Shown: piece by piece, positions 15,459 through 26,338 of the stretch
Numbering within the stretch: position 1 is the stretch's first letter
Layout: each line of letters opens with the position of its first letter
Origin: Phycomyces nitens
Taxonomy: Eukaryota > Mucoromycota > Mucoromycetes > Mucorales > Phycomycetaceae
NCBI GenBank assembly: GCA_022702545.1
Contig: JAHRBC010000003.1
Span: 6,510,001-6,574,000, forward strand
Direction of reading: 5' to 3'
Length of the DNA: 64,000 nt
Translations under genes and position numbers: made by a program
Notes under the pieces: model-generated
Told to the model about the DNA's origin: nothing
Databases searched by the model: none
The model's input: the letters and a program-made list of their open reading frames with translations, nothing else

Positions 15459-16232
15459 TTAAAGCAATTCGCATCGAATTGCCTGCGATAATTTGATAGG
15501 CAATGATAAAGGTACGTTGTGGTCGAAATTACAGCCGGTCATTTGGTACACTTCTCGTGGAGACTTGGGGGTAACATAACGAGGATACTTTTGAATACGA
15601 TGCGAAATTCGAAACAGCAATCGGTTCACGGATTTGTAATCATGGACAGGCTGGGTCTTACCAAGGGTGGAAGAGCTGGCATCAGCGCCAAACAGCTTTT
15701 CTGCCTCAAGATTGTAAAGCTCCTGGAACTTATCCTTGCCTAACCTGCGTACGAGTGTTTTGCGGCCAGAGGGACGAGAACTACCCTTGCTGTGACCAGA
15801 TTTGTACATATCCCATGGTTGATATTCGTAGCACTCGGCGTCAAACTCATCTTCAAGCTCATTAACCGCAGTCTTGACTATTGATTGTTTAGCCTTGGGT
15901 TTGGTGTGTACAACAGTGACGGGTTTGGGGTCAGGGAGAGAAATGGCCTGGTCTGCTATGGAGGCGTAAAGAGGACGTCCTTGATTTTCGGGAGAGCAAT
16001 AGTCTAGGCGTTCCCAGGCATTTTCGCCATCAGTGACAGAGGTAAGAGTGTGTGTGAAAACGGCCTTTGGGGCAGGATCAACTGCTTCCTGCTTTTGGAT
16101 AAAGTGCCAGCCAGAGTCAGTTTTGATGTTCAAGGAAGAAAGGACAGGGAATTCTGTGGGGTGGAAGGCAGGAATTAGAGCTTCTGAGTCATTGGTATGA
16201 ATGGTTTCGGCAAAGGCAATAGGAAACTCCAT
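15459..16232 (-). CDS. Orphan protein of 257 aa, unknown function
   Basis: Intact single-exon frame from an ATG at 16232 to TAA at 15459. I do not recognise a family. The protein is polar with a slightly acidic middle part. A basic stretch at about residues 155-170 (SRPSGRKTLVRRLGKDKF) is followed by a Tyr/Pro-containing region and a C-terminus rich in aliphatic residues (PLSLPIKLSQAIRCELL). There is no signal peptide and no membrane segment. Support for a real gene: balanced codon use, length, a clean TATAAATA box 64-71 bp upstream of the ATG, and a clear composition contrast with the flanks. Possibly lineage-restricted (inference). Confidence 0.7.
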   Translation of the reverse strand: MEFPIAFAETIHTNDSEALIPAFHPTEFPVLSSLNIKTDSGWHFIQKQEAVDPAPKAVFTHTLTSVTDGENAWERLDYCSPENQGRPLYASIADQAISLPDPKPVTVVHTKPKAKQSIVKTAVNELEDEFDAECYEYQPWDMYKSGHSKGSSRPSGRKTLVRRLGKDKFQELYNLEAEKLFGADASSSTLGKTQPVHDYKSVNRLLFRISHRIQKYPRYVTPKSPREVYQMTGCNFDHNVPLSLPIKLSQAIRCELL

Positions 16233-16295
16233 TATAATGGTAGACAGTGCGATGTTTGATAGTGATAATAAAAATACCTGACTTAAGGGCGAGAG

Positions 16296-16303
16296 TATTT
16301 ATA
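16296..16303 (-). promoter_or_regulatory. TATA box of the 257-aa orphan gene
   Basis: TATAAATA on the minus strand, within the palindrome AGTATAAATACT, 64-71 bp before the ATG. Upstream, around 16360-16382, TTTTGGTGG occurs as a tandem pair. Confidence 0.5.
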
Positions 16304-17081
16304 CTGTTTTCAGTTGGTTAAGAATTCGCCTGTTTTGCTGCGGCACTCCTTAATATAACGTTTTGGTGGTTTTTGGTGGTCTGGTATTCAAAACATAGCC
16401 AGGTGCTATGGAAGAAGCCAAGTTAGTCCATGCAGCTGGGCGCCGCAGTCAACTTCACACGTTTGATTTGTCCGCCAATACACGAGGTAAAATTAATATT
16501 GATAAGGACAATTCTTTAATTTAGAGAAATAGAGAGTGCTTCTTAAGAAAGTGCATTCCTGTTGGGTACTTGAAAAAAAAATCACCTGAATTTCTCTCCT
16601 TATTGGCCCTAAAACAATTATTAAAAAGAAGAAGGAAAGAAAAAAAGGCAATTCATACCCATATATGGTAATTAGATTTACCATCACATCTTTGGCTGCA
16701 GGTCAAATGGGATACTAAAAATCATGCACATATTTAGTCTGACAGATTTTAGCCTTGAACCCAACATATCTCTTATTTATTATTTGTTTTCCTCCTTGTC
16801 AACTTCACCTCTTATTCACTTTATTTCATTATCGATGCAAATATGTAGGTATATTTAATATAATAGTCAAGATGTACATTGACTAGAGTATCAAAACAAC
16901 AAAGTCCAAAGGACATGGCCAAACAACTCATCTATTATACTTACAATACCTAAACTTGTATCATACCAGACAACTCGGAATCTGTTGCTTTCAAGCTTAG
17001 GGATTTGGACTTTATTAGTGAGTCATCTTTAGGTCCACAGTGCATACAAACTACTAACATCAATAAAACTGTCTTTTAGAT

Positions 17082-17085
<4 letters not shown>

Positions 17086-17117
<32 letters not shown>
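17086..17117. repeat. (TA)n microsatellite upstream of the DEAD-box gene
   Basis: About 15 TA units, 110 bp before the chosen start codon of the helicase gene; probably in its promoter or 5' UTR. Confidence 0.85.
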
Positions 17118-17119
<2 letters not shown>

Positions 17120-17228
17120 CAGTAGGCCGTTGGCAAATAATCTACATATTGTCCATTCTAAACTAAAGAAAAATTCTCGTGTAGTTGATATTGATAACAA
17201 TCAGTTTCCAAAAGAACGCGAGATATTG

Positions 17229-18829
17229 ATGGACCAAGGCGAAGAAAAGGTCCATATTACTTTTTCTGATAATGACCAGCCAGACCTACTGTCAAGCTCT
17301 ATAAAAAGCTTTGAAGATCTCAACTTGTAAGTCCTTTTATTATCATTTTCAAAGCCATACACGCGTATCTAACACATCATGACAGACGTACCGATATCCT
17401 TACTGGAGTATATGAGATGAAGTATGCAGCTCCATCGAAAATTCAAGAACGTGCTCTTCCTTTGCTGTTGGAAGACCCGTAAGTCACCAGTCAAGATTGT
17501 TTCTTTTTTTTCTGCACGTCTTTCTACTACGCGTTTACATATTTGTTTGTTTATTTGTTTTAGCCCCAAAAATTTGATCGGGCAGTCTCAGAGTGGAACA
17601 GGTAAATGTCATCAATTACAACCAGTCTACTCAATCACTATAATCAGGCAAAACCGCTGCATTTGTCTTGACTATTCTCCAGCGTGTTGATCCCAGCTCT
17701 CCAGTCCCTCAAGTAATCTCCAAAAAAAAAGAGAGAAATTTATAATCAGAATTAATGACAAATAAGTAGGCAATATGCTTGGCCCCAACCCGTGAACTGG
17801 CTCGTCAAATTATAGACGTTGTCCGAACCATGGCAAAGTATACGTCCATAACCTCCACATGCATCATCAAGAACTTTCAGTTCGAAAGAGGGGCCATGAA
17901 AGAGCATGTTGTGGTTGGCACACCTGGGTCTATACTCAACTCAATTCGCCACAGGCATATTGACACCAAGAACATCAAGGTGTTTGTGCTTGATGAAGCT
18001 GATAATATGCTTGAACAGAATGGTCTAGGAGACCAAAGCCTCCGCATTAAAAGGCATATATAGCTAGTAGATTAGATCATTTGTTCTATACTGATCTTTA
18101 TCATATTGATCTTTCTCTAGATCTATAGTCACCAACCCCCAGATAATCTTGTTTTCTGCCACATATGCCTCTCGCGTTGAAAAGTTTGCGAGCCAGTTTG
18201 CCCCAAATGCCATTAAATTGAGCCTTAAGAAATCAGAACTTACAGTCAAAGGAATCAAGCAGTTTTACATGGACTGTCCAAGCGCGGCAGCAAAATATGA
18301 TGCCCTATGCAATTTCTACGACCTCTTGACAGTAAGCCAAAGCATAATCTTTTGCAAGGCAAGTATATTCTTGATATGGTCTAGTTATTGACTTTATCAA
18401 TAGTACCGTGGTGAGGCAGATGAGATTGCCAGACGCATGACAGAAAATGGCCACACAGTCGTATCCCTTCACGGTGGCATGAGCTCAGAGGAACGCGATG
18501 TGATTATGGATGGCTTTAGGTACGGGGAGTTTAAAGTATTGGTCACCACAAATGTCTTGTGTCGTGGAATTGATATACTTCAGGTGAGCCTTGTGATTAA
18601 TTACGATATACCTGAGCTGCCAGAGGGAGGAGTCGATGTAGAGGCCTATCTTCATCGTGTTGGAAGAACAGGCCGATTCGGGCGGACAGGTGTCAGTCTA
18701 AACTTTGTGCACGATGAAAAGAGCTGGGAGCAAATGAATTATGTTGAAAAGTACTTTAACAGACCTATTCAACGCCTGAGTATGGATGATGCTGAAGAAA
18801 CAGAACGCATTATCAAATCAATGATATAA
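17229..18829 (+). CDS. DBP5: DEAD-box ATP-dependent RNA helicase, Dbp5/DDX19 type, 7 exons
   Basis: Dbp5 remodels mRNPs at the cytoplasmic face of the nuclear pore during mRNA export. Exons: 17229-17326, 17386-17478, 17564-17601, 17648-17712, 17770-18053, 18121-18358, 18404-18829, giving 413 aa in consistent phase. Motifs in order: Q-motif region PSKIQERALPLLL, Walker A SQSGTGKT, Ia PTRELARQ, Ib GTPGS, II VLDEADNML, III FSAT, IV IIFC, V TNVLCRGID, VI HRVGRTGRFG. The SFEDLNL and DQSLRIKR segments are Dbp5-specific rather than eIF4A-like. The N-terminus is short compared with animal DDX19; an ATG at 17229 is the first in frame. Two introns (18054-18120 and 18359-18403) need GC donors. The middle of domain 1 is divergent, so this may be a paralogue rather than the only Dbp5. 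Confidence 0.88.
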
Positions 18830-19157
18830 TGTGGGTTTCCCTTGCTTTAAATACATGAATATGAATTGGCAGTTCTGCCTATATATATATACTTTACTTG
18901 TTATATTTAGTATTGATATCATTTATTATATTATATTAAAATGGCAAAGCATAAAAGAAGTATAGTCTGTCTACAAGTTTCTTTATACGTCACAGTACAA
19001 AAAAAAAGGTATCTGTCGGACTTTGGATTTATATTTTCTGCTTTATAACTTTTTGAAAACGTAGGCTTATTCCATCTCTTTCATACCAAATATATATATT
19101 TATACATATTTATACATATACAAATATACATATATTTATTTATAGATATAAAGATAA

Positions 19158-20805
19158 ATGTCTAGCCCTACAGAAAACACTATCAAATCCTCTGTAAAAA
19201 TGGAGGTCGACAATGACAATGCTCCTCTGAATGACCAATCAACCAAAGTTCACAAAGTAGCTATCATTCAAGAACCAAACTCTGAAGAGGAGGAGTCCGA
19301 GGATGAGGTCGTGGACGAGCCAGTAGAAGAAGGTAATATAATTAAAGCTAAAAATGTAAAATGAATCTAATAGAGGATTGCATCTTGGAATAACTAGGCT
19401 TGTTGGAATATTACCCGGATGACACTACTGTAAGTTGTATTTTTATGTGAATAATATTTTAAAAGGCAGCCATAACAGTAGCTCAATACTAACACCGTCT
19501 TTAGGAAATTGACGCTATTCATATGCGAATTGCTGATATCGAGGGCCTTGGTCTTGAGCGTTTCAATAATCTCCAAGTAAGGGAAACATTGCTTTTTTTT
19601 ATGTAGACGTCTTTCAATAATCAACCATTTAATTGACTTTATTTCACTTTAGCGCCTCTGTCTGCGCCAAAATTTCATTATCGATATCAGAGGCCTAGAA
19701 TCTCTCAAGGAAATCAAAGAACTTGACCTCTACGATAACAAGATTTCTCACATCACTGGACTCAATACTCTTAAAACCTTGGAGTAAGTATATCCTTTTT
19801 TTTTTTAATTTATGGATTTGACCTTTGGGATCTTAACAAACGTTCTACAGGTCCCTCGACTTGTCCTTTAACAAGATCAAACACATCAAGAATATCGATA
19901 ACCTTGTAAATCTCAAAGACTTGTATTTTGTGAGCAACAAGATATCCAAGATTGAGAATCTAGACACACTTGTGAATGTCACCAACCTTGAACTGGGAGC
20001 CAATCGTATCAGAGTAAGTTTAAAAAGGAAAGATACAAAGATTATGGTGTACTCAATTTCTCTATAGGTAATTGAGAACCTGGATCATCTGGTGAGCTTG
20101 ACCCAATTATGGCTAGGAAAGAACAAGATCACCGAACTACAGGTAGATAACATGGAGCGGTAAAGGATAATTATTGATACCAATGGCACAAAGAACCTGA
20201 GCGCTTTACGCAACTTAAAAGTATTGAGCATCCAAAGCAACCGCTTGACAAAATTGTCAGGACTGGAGGAACTGGTTAATCTTGAAGAATTGTATACGAG
20301 CCACAATGCAATTGAAAAGATTGAAGGATTGGACAACAATGTAAGCCAAACTTAGAGCACTAGATAAATGACGACTAAAAAAAAATCTTGTTCTTTTGCA
20401 TTTTAGCATAAATTGACCATCTTGGATGTAGCCAGCAACAAATTGACTCATATTGAGAACCTATCCCACTTGAAAAATCTCGAGGATTTCTGGGTAAGAT
20501 AATGTTGATGTCTGTATTTCCATTTGGGTATTTACGAGCTGTGGCTATGATAGGGCAACGGCAACCAGTTTGGCAATGCATGCTTTGCCGAATTGGAGCG
20601 TGAACTTGGCCAGACCAAGACATTACAGACAGTATATCTGGAAGGCAACCCAATGCAAGTGAACAACATGGCAACCTACCGTAACAAGGTGCGCCTTGCT
20701 CTACCAACCATCAAGAGAATCGATGCAACGTAAGTATTGGCATATAACTTGGCGGCATGAATATTGGTTATTGACAAACAACTGGACTTTAGTTATGTAG
20801 CTTAA
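19158..20805 (+). CDS. SDS22: Protein phosphatase 1 regulatory subunit Sds22 (PPP1R7), leucine-rich repeats
   Basis: Conserved PP1 regulator needed for PP1 maturation and nuclear localisation. Exons: 19158-19332, 19398-19429, 19505-19576, 19653-19783, 19851-20013, 20068-20142, 20194-20340, 20407-20493, 20554-20729, 20793-20805, giving 356 aa. After an acidic N-terminus (EEEESEDEVVDE) there are about eleven SDS22-type LRRs of 22 residues (pattern L..L.L..N.I..I..L). A C-terminal LRR cap (YLEGNPMQVNN ... VRLALPTIKRIDAT) follows, as in Sds22. Most introns lie between or within repeats. The last coding exon has only 13 nt. Two PP1-like catalytic subunits occur later in the window. Confidence 0.92.
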
Positions 20806-21172
20806 AGAGAATGTCATTTAATGTACCTTAATAAAGGAAAACCAGTCAAGTCAGTAACTTCGAATGATAAGGTCTGGTGGCTTGGAGGAGGTGTCCCCAG
20901 CTCCATTTTTTACCCCTCTCACATTTAAATCCTTTCGCTTGGCTGGGCTGGCACTTTTTTTTTCTTCTTCTTTTTTTTTACACTTTAGCCTCTTTATCGA
21001 AGCTTCTCAGATAATTCTAGCACAGCTAGCCTTCTTCTCTGTGTCCTTTATCCCTTAATCTTATTGCGATCCCTTTATACCTTTGCTTGAATACTATTGC
21101 ACTTGGTCATAGACTTTCATTTTCATTTCTCCAACTTTTTTTCGACTTGACCTTACAAGAACATTATCACTC

Positions 21173-22997
21173 ATGCCGCTCGCTTCTCTCTTGGGTACGA
21201 CCAAGCCGTCGTTTTCTTTCGTAACTTCACCGTCGGGTCGCGGTGGCCTTGGCGACCCTTCAATGGTAATGGACTCCTCAAACGGCAATAATGCTAGCCC
21301 TGCCGTGTCGGCAGCAGCCGTCGCGGCCGCAATGGTTCGTCAACGAGCAACAGCACCACAAACACCCTCATCAGTTCCAACCAAGCAACGTCTGTTAGCC
21401 CATCCTTCTCATTTGCAGCCCGAGTCTCGACCACCAAACTTTCATGGCTTGTCGATGGCCCGGCCAGGAAAAGGAAAGACTCGGGCTAGTCTTGGCCCTG
21501 AAATGACCAACGACGCGGCCTATTCAGTCATGCGACATGGTGTGCCTTATACAAATGACCAACGTCTACCACCCATCACTCGACACACTCAGCCCATGTC
21601 CCGGCAACAGCAGGCACCAATGAATCAGGCACCCCATAAAAACAAGTATGGATTCCTGGTCAGTGGAGGACCGGGTGTCATAATGAATGAAGCAGACGGC
21701 CCTGAATATTGGTTTTCTGGTAAATGGTGGATTGAATGAATCGAATGGCGGGTCTAATGGAAACACTAATTTTATTTTTGGTGCCTGTATCTATATATAG
21801 CTGATAGTATAGCCAACTACGAGCCTCATGGCTATGAACCTCATTACGAGCCGCCTAACTATGAGCCGCCTAGCTATGAACAAGCCTTTGAAGAAGAGCA
21901 GTTTGAGGCAATCACTAGCTATGAGACGATTGGAAGTTACGAAAACACACCAAACTACGAAAGCGTAGGTCACTACGAAGCCATAGCCAGTCACGAAGGT
22001 GCTGACAATCGACGTGTCAGACGTCGAAAAGATATCGAGAGTCGCCTGGAGAAGCTAGAGGCAGATTTCAATGAGAATAGCTCACGGTAGGTCTGCAGCC
22101 GCAGCTGAATGGCTTACTGACCATCGTAGCATCTTCACAGACAAGATGGCAAGCCTTCGACAAGAGATCCAACAAGTGATGTCCAGTAAAGAATGTTTGA
22201 TATGCGAAAAAGGGTATTGGGATTTACAATTTATAACCTAGATACTCACACTGGGTTACTTGAGAGTGTAAGCCAACAAGAAACCAACAAGCGGAAAATG
22301 GTGGATGATGGAGGACTCTTTTGGGAATATCAGCGACAACAGACAGACAGCCAGGCAGCTCTGATGATCTACCAGGCAGAAGAAGACTATCTTGTGAGAC
22401 GATTGATTAGGTTGAATGCTATCGAATTGTGATTATTGACAAGACCCTATGCCTAGACCGAGACACAAAGCGTACGAGAACGGCTCTTTGCTGCGCTAGA
22501 AGTCAAGCGTAGGAAACTAAAGGAGGAAAAAGATAACGGAGACTTCACTTTTGGCAAGTGGTTTTTCTGGGATGGCAAAATCGATTGAGAATTATTGGGT
22601 TGATGTCACTTTCTGAACGACATGCATTTGTAGATGTTCCAATCGATGCTCAGATTCGCCCACAGAAACGCAATCTGCGTAAAAGAGGAAATGAAACCAC
22701 TGAAGTCAAGATCAACAAGCGGAAACAGGCGTCAGATATCCTTTACAATTACAAAATATTCTATCGATTGAATGTTCATATAATGTCCTTAACCATCTTG
22801 ATTTACGCCCGTCATTAGTATTTAGGTTGACTGAGGATGATATGAGTTCAGACATGATCAAAATGCGAGGAGTAAGTTGTAGAATGAGAATTCAAGAAAG
22901 GCATCATATTTATACACTGAGTATGAAAAAATCCTGTAACTTTTCACAGTCTGAACATTCTCTAAAGTTGTCAACATCTAAATCAAACCTGCTGTGA
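21173..22997 (+). CDS. Sds3/BRMS1-family chromatin protein (Rpd3L histone deacetylase complex type)
   Basis: Likely a subunit of a Sin3-Rpd3 histone deacetylase complex. Exons: 21173-21719, 21801-22086, 22130-22185, 22242-22393, 22457-22553, 22634-22730, 22826-22871, 22950-22997, giving 442 aa in consistent phase. Residues 1-180 are low-complexity Ser/Pro/Ala/Gln sequence. At about 185-245 an acidic YE-rich tandem repeat (YEPHGYEP..YEPP..YEPPSYE) appears. Then comes the Sds3-like coiled-coil domain: RRRKDIESRLEKLEADF, then VRERLFAALEVKRRKLKEE, a signature segment of the family. The intron at 22554 needs a GC donor (GCAAGT), and the donor at 22731 (GTCAGA) is weak, so the last three exons are less certain. 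The long N-terminal extension is unlike yeast Sds3. Confidence 0.75.
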
Positions 22998-23750
22998 CTC
23001 TTTTCTTAGCCTGATAGTCCAAGTTCTCACAATAAAATCTGAGCCCCTGGGGTTCCTTACAAGCAAGAAACCGTCTTTTTTTTCTCTCCCAAGAAGACCA
23101 ATCAGTATACGCATGGCTCTGCAAAGAATTCCGACTAGTTATTGGTGGCAAAAGACAACAAAAATCAATCATTTAATACAATTGTATATATATATATCAT
23201 AAATTCTGTCAGTCTCTTTAAGGAGTGTACATGTTTGTATTGGGAAAAAGAAAAAGTACGAAAGATTAATGTTCTGTAGATTAGATCATGGCACCAGTAA
23301 AGAAAGTAAAGCAAATAGCAGCCTACAACACGACGGTATCTACAATTCTCTGTTAACAAAGGTTTATCAAGCAAATAAATAAAAATGTATATTCAAAATT
23401 CAGTACAGACAGAGAGAAAATGGCTGGAATAATTTGACATTTTTATATACAAACTATCTTACGTTTAATACGCATAGCTTCCAGTCTACTCTTTCCATCA
23501 TATCTCTTTGCTTTTCTCAAATTCATTAAAGGTTTGGACAAATTGTCTCTATAAAGGATTATAAATCCAACAATAAAATAATAATTATAATTTTGTTAGG
23601 GTCTAATCCAGTGTTCATTTAATTGCAAACCCCGCTTTCCCGTTCTTTTTAATGCAATTTCGTGATTACCCGTCATTTTCATCTGTATCCTGAACTCACC
23701 TATTATTCACTCGATACAAGCACCATATCATATACAGATATCTAGTAGAA
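22998..23750. other. Intergenic, no gene seen
   Basis: About 750 bp between the Sds3-like and HAD genes, AT-rich, with a short (TA)n near 23186. Antisense frames here are short and without resemblance to known proteins. The right end should contain the HAD-gene promoter. Confidence 0.55.
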
Positions 23751-24921
23751 ATGACTGGAAACACACGTATAAAGCTCATTACGTTTGACGCCTTCAACAC
23801 CCTATTTAGGCAGAGAGTCAATCCCAGTGTTATCTATGTGAGTCTGCTAATGTCAAACTGGAATGTTAAAAAGTAATCTCATAAAGATTACAAAAAGGCC
23901 AAAGAAGCTCATCGGTTCGGAATCAATGTCAGTGCAAAGGCCCTTCAAACACATTTTGGACCTGTTTATAAAAGTCACGTCAAGGCGTTTCCATTCTATG
24001 GTATTCACCAAGGAAAGACCCCTCACAGGTGGTGGCAAGAGGTAATAATATTTATATATACTTATTACTGACTAGACATAAATACCCATCAGCTCGTCTA
24101 CAAGACATTCCTCAGCTCGGGTGTTTCCAATAAAGGTGAATTTTTACACAGATCTCTGTAAATTTGTTTGGAAAAATAACCGAGCTATGTTTGTATGCTA
24201 GAACTTGATCCCAATTTCGATACTTTATTTGACTCGCTATATCATCGATTTACATCAACAGAAAGCTATGCCTTGTTCCCTGACACATTGCCTGGCTTAA
24301 ATACCCTGAGAGAAAAGGGGTTTAGAATGGGTATCATCAGTAACTCGGATGAAAGACTAAGTAAGGATATTGTTTAGGAATATAGAATATCATTGTCCAA
24401 CTCTTATATATTGCTAGTGGACATTTTAAAAAGCTTGGAAGTGGAGAGTTACTTTGATTTTGTGACACTTAGTGTTGATATTGGACATGAAAAACCAGAC
24501 AAGAATATCTTTGAAGTAGCCCGTCGGACCAATGGCGATGTGCCACCAAGAGATTGCTTACATGTTGGCGATACTGAAAGAAAGTAGGTTCTTGTGGATT
24601 TGAGGATATTTTGATTGATGATATTTTGATAGGGATTACTATGGTAAAATTATTGATATATCCAAAGGTAATATGCTAATGTGAAACTGAATATACTGAA
24701 TATGCTAGGCGCATTAAATGCAGGCTGGAACGCAGTTTTGCTGGATAGAGGTAAGGCATCGCTACCACTATCACTATTACCATCAGACTGTCTAATGTCA
24801 CTAATTTGCAGAGAAACTCGATTTTGAGGAACCTTTTGAAGTAATAGACCCCAATTTAAAGAGTAACACTTTAGTTTCCCTGTTAGACCTCTATCCTTTT
24901 ATCTTGAAGAACTTTTCATAA
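23751..24921 (+). CDS. HAD-superfamily hydrolase, HDHD3-like, 8 exons including an 11-nt microexon
   Basis: Predicted small-molecule phosphatase of the haloacid dehalogenase superfamily, close to HDHD3; the substrate is unknown. Exons: 23751-23837, 23898-24041, 24093-24135, 24202-24360, 24418-24583, 24633-24643, 24709-24750, 24812-24921, giving 253 aa, the usual length for HDHD3. Motif I is TFDAFNTLF: the nucleophile Asp is present, but the position two residues on, the acid/base Asp of most HAD phosphatases, is Phe. Motif II is IISNSDERL, motif III the Lys in GHEKPDKNIF, motif IV HVGDTERKDYYG. The cap domain lies between motifs I and II. Exon 6 encodes only KDYY-G junction residues, completing motif IV. 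Lack of the +2 Asp is common in fungal relatives (family knowledge), so catalysis may be weak or altered. Confidence 0.85.
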
Positions 24922-25703
24922 GAAATATGGTCTGAAAATTGGTTTTTTTATATATAGCCAAAATCTGTATTCAAATAAACAATCTTTTGGACAAATCTAC
25001 AGGATTTGATGCGATAATTTAAGCTACTGTGTCCATGATATGCAAAAAAAGAAAGGCAATGACGAAGAATACCAAAGGTCGCTGTTTGCTCAATGACACT
25101 ATAGAGACGCTTCTTCTTTCCATTATGCTTTCTAAGCCATAATTGTCGATCCATATTTTGATAATCTAAAGCAAACCAATACATATTTAGTTGTAACCTT
25201 GGCTCAGTTAATGGGATCCGCTTAATAAGGGATAATCTATAAATTACAGACGAATGACGGGACATTGATCTTCAGGTTTAGAATATATGCATCTCTACGA
25301 TCATGCTTGACGGGAAGAAAAAATACATTCTCGATTATCACTGATAATATCTATGCTCGGTGATTTAAAAGAGACTTGTAATAGGTGGCTAAAAGGTCAT
25401 CAATAAAGGTTGGTACTTCGTTATGTCTTTAGGTCGCCGATGGAAGCCAATTTGTTCTTAATAGGATTTCTCTATTGCAGGGTCCTACACCATGACGGAC
25501 CCAAAGATAATTGAAGCATATAGAAAAAAACGCAAAGAGGAATTTTTCTTGACTTAATTGCACGGACGGTCTTGTAATGAACAAGGGAGGAATGTTTCAT
25601 CCTGCAAGAAACCAACTCACTCACTATAAATCTGTGGTTTGCTTTGGATCTATCTTGCAATAGACACCTTGCTTTCTTTTTGAATCATCTTACTTTGTTC
25701 AAC

Positions 25704-26338
25704 ATGTCTGGAGCACCTATTGAAATTCACAAGGATATGGAGCCTATGAACGCCTTTCTGCTGGATTGGCACGTACGCGTTACATGGATTGCCTGGATGA
25801 CTTTGTATGTATTCTGGGGAACTGCTTGGTTCTCTCGCCATGCGTTCGATTCGAGTGAGACTGATCTCTCGACTGGTGTTCATTCTGGGAATAACGATCC
25901 AGCCCTTGACGGACAGGATGTTGCAAACCACAGCAAGTCCGTCAATGCTCCTTCTTGGGCCCATAGTGTTCGTGTAAGTACAAGCAATATATTTGATCGC
26001 TCTATCTAAAACCAATCTCTACAGAACCGCCTCAACCGTGCCCATGATATGCTCCGTGATCAAGTGTTTATGCTTGGATCTGTCCTTACTCTGAACACCT
26101 TTGCTCGTGCTTCCACGCGCGCAGTGATGATTCTTGCTTGGATGTAAGACTCCCCAAGACCAAGCGACCTGCTTTATTAACTTTTTGACCTTATAGCTAT
26201 GTTGCCTTTGCGTTCGTCCTGTTCTTTGTTGAGGCTGGCTACAAGAATGGCTACCTACGTTTCATCTACACACTCATGTTTTACGCAATCGGTCTCACTA
26301 TCTGTGGTCTTGCCTACAAGCAAGGTTTCCACAATTAA
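25704..26338 (+). CDS. Small multi-pass membrane protein, unknown family
   Basis: Exons 25704-25973, 26025-26143, 26197-26338 give 176 aa. The ATG at 25704 is the first in frame; the frame upstream opens only at a TTG. Four hydrophobic segments can be seen: VTWIAWMTLYVFWGTAWF (about residues 27-45), FMLGSVLTLNTFARA (about 104-120), AVMILAWIYVAFAFVLFFV (about 123-143) and a C-terminal FIYTLMFYAIGLTICGLAY. A polar, Asp/Ser-rich loop of about 45 residues follows the first. The arrangement and the NRLNRAHDMLRD segment recall the MAPEG fold (RAxRAHxN), but the match is weak and I do not assign it. Confidence 0.8.

Noticed and set aside
17080..17085. ATG followed directly by GTAAAT as a possible one-codon first exon of the helicase
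   Set aside because: It would need an intron spanning the TA repeat and adds only Met; the ATG at 17229 is simpler.
25704..26338. Assignment of the four-TM protein to MAPEG
   Set aside because: Only a short RAH-type resemblance and the TM count support it; key residues cannot be aligned confidently.
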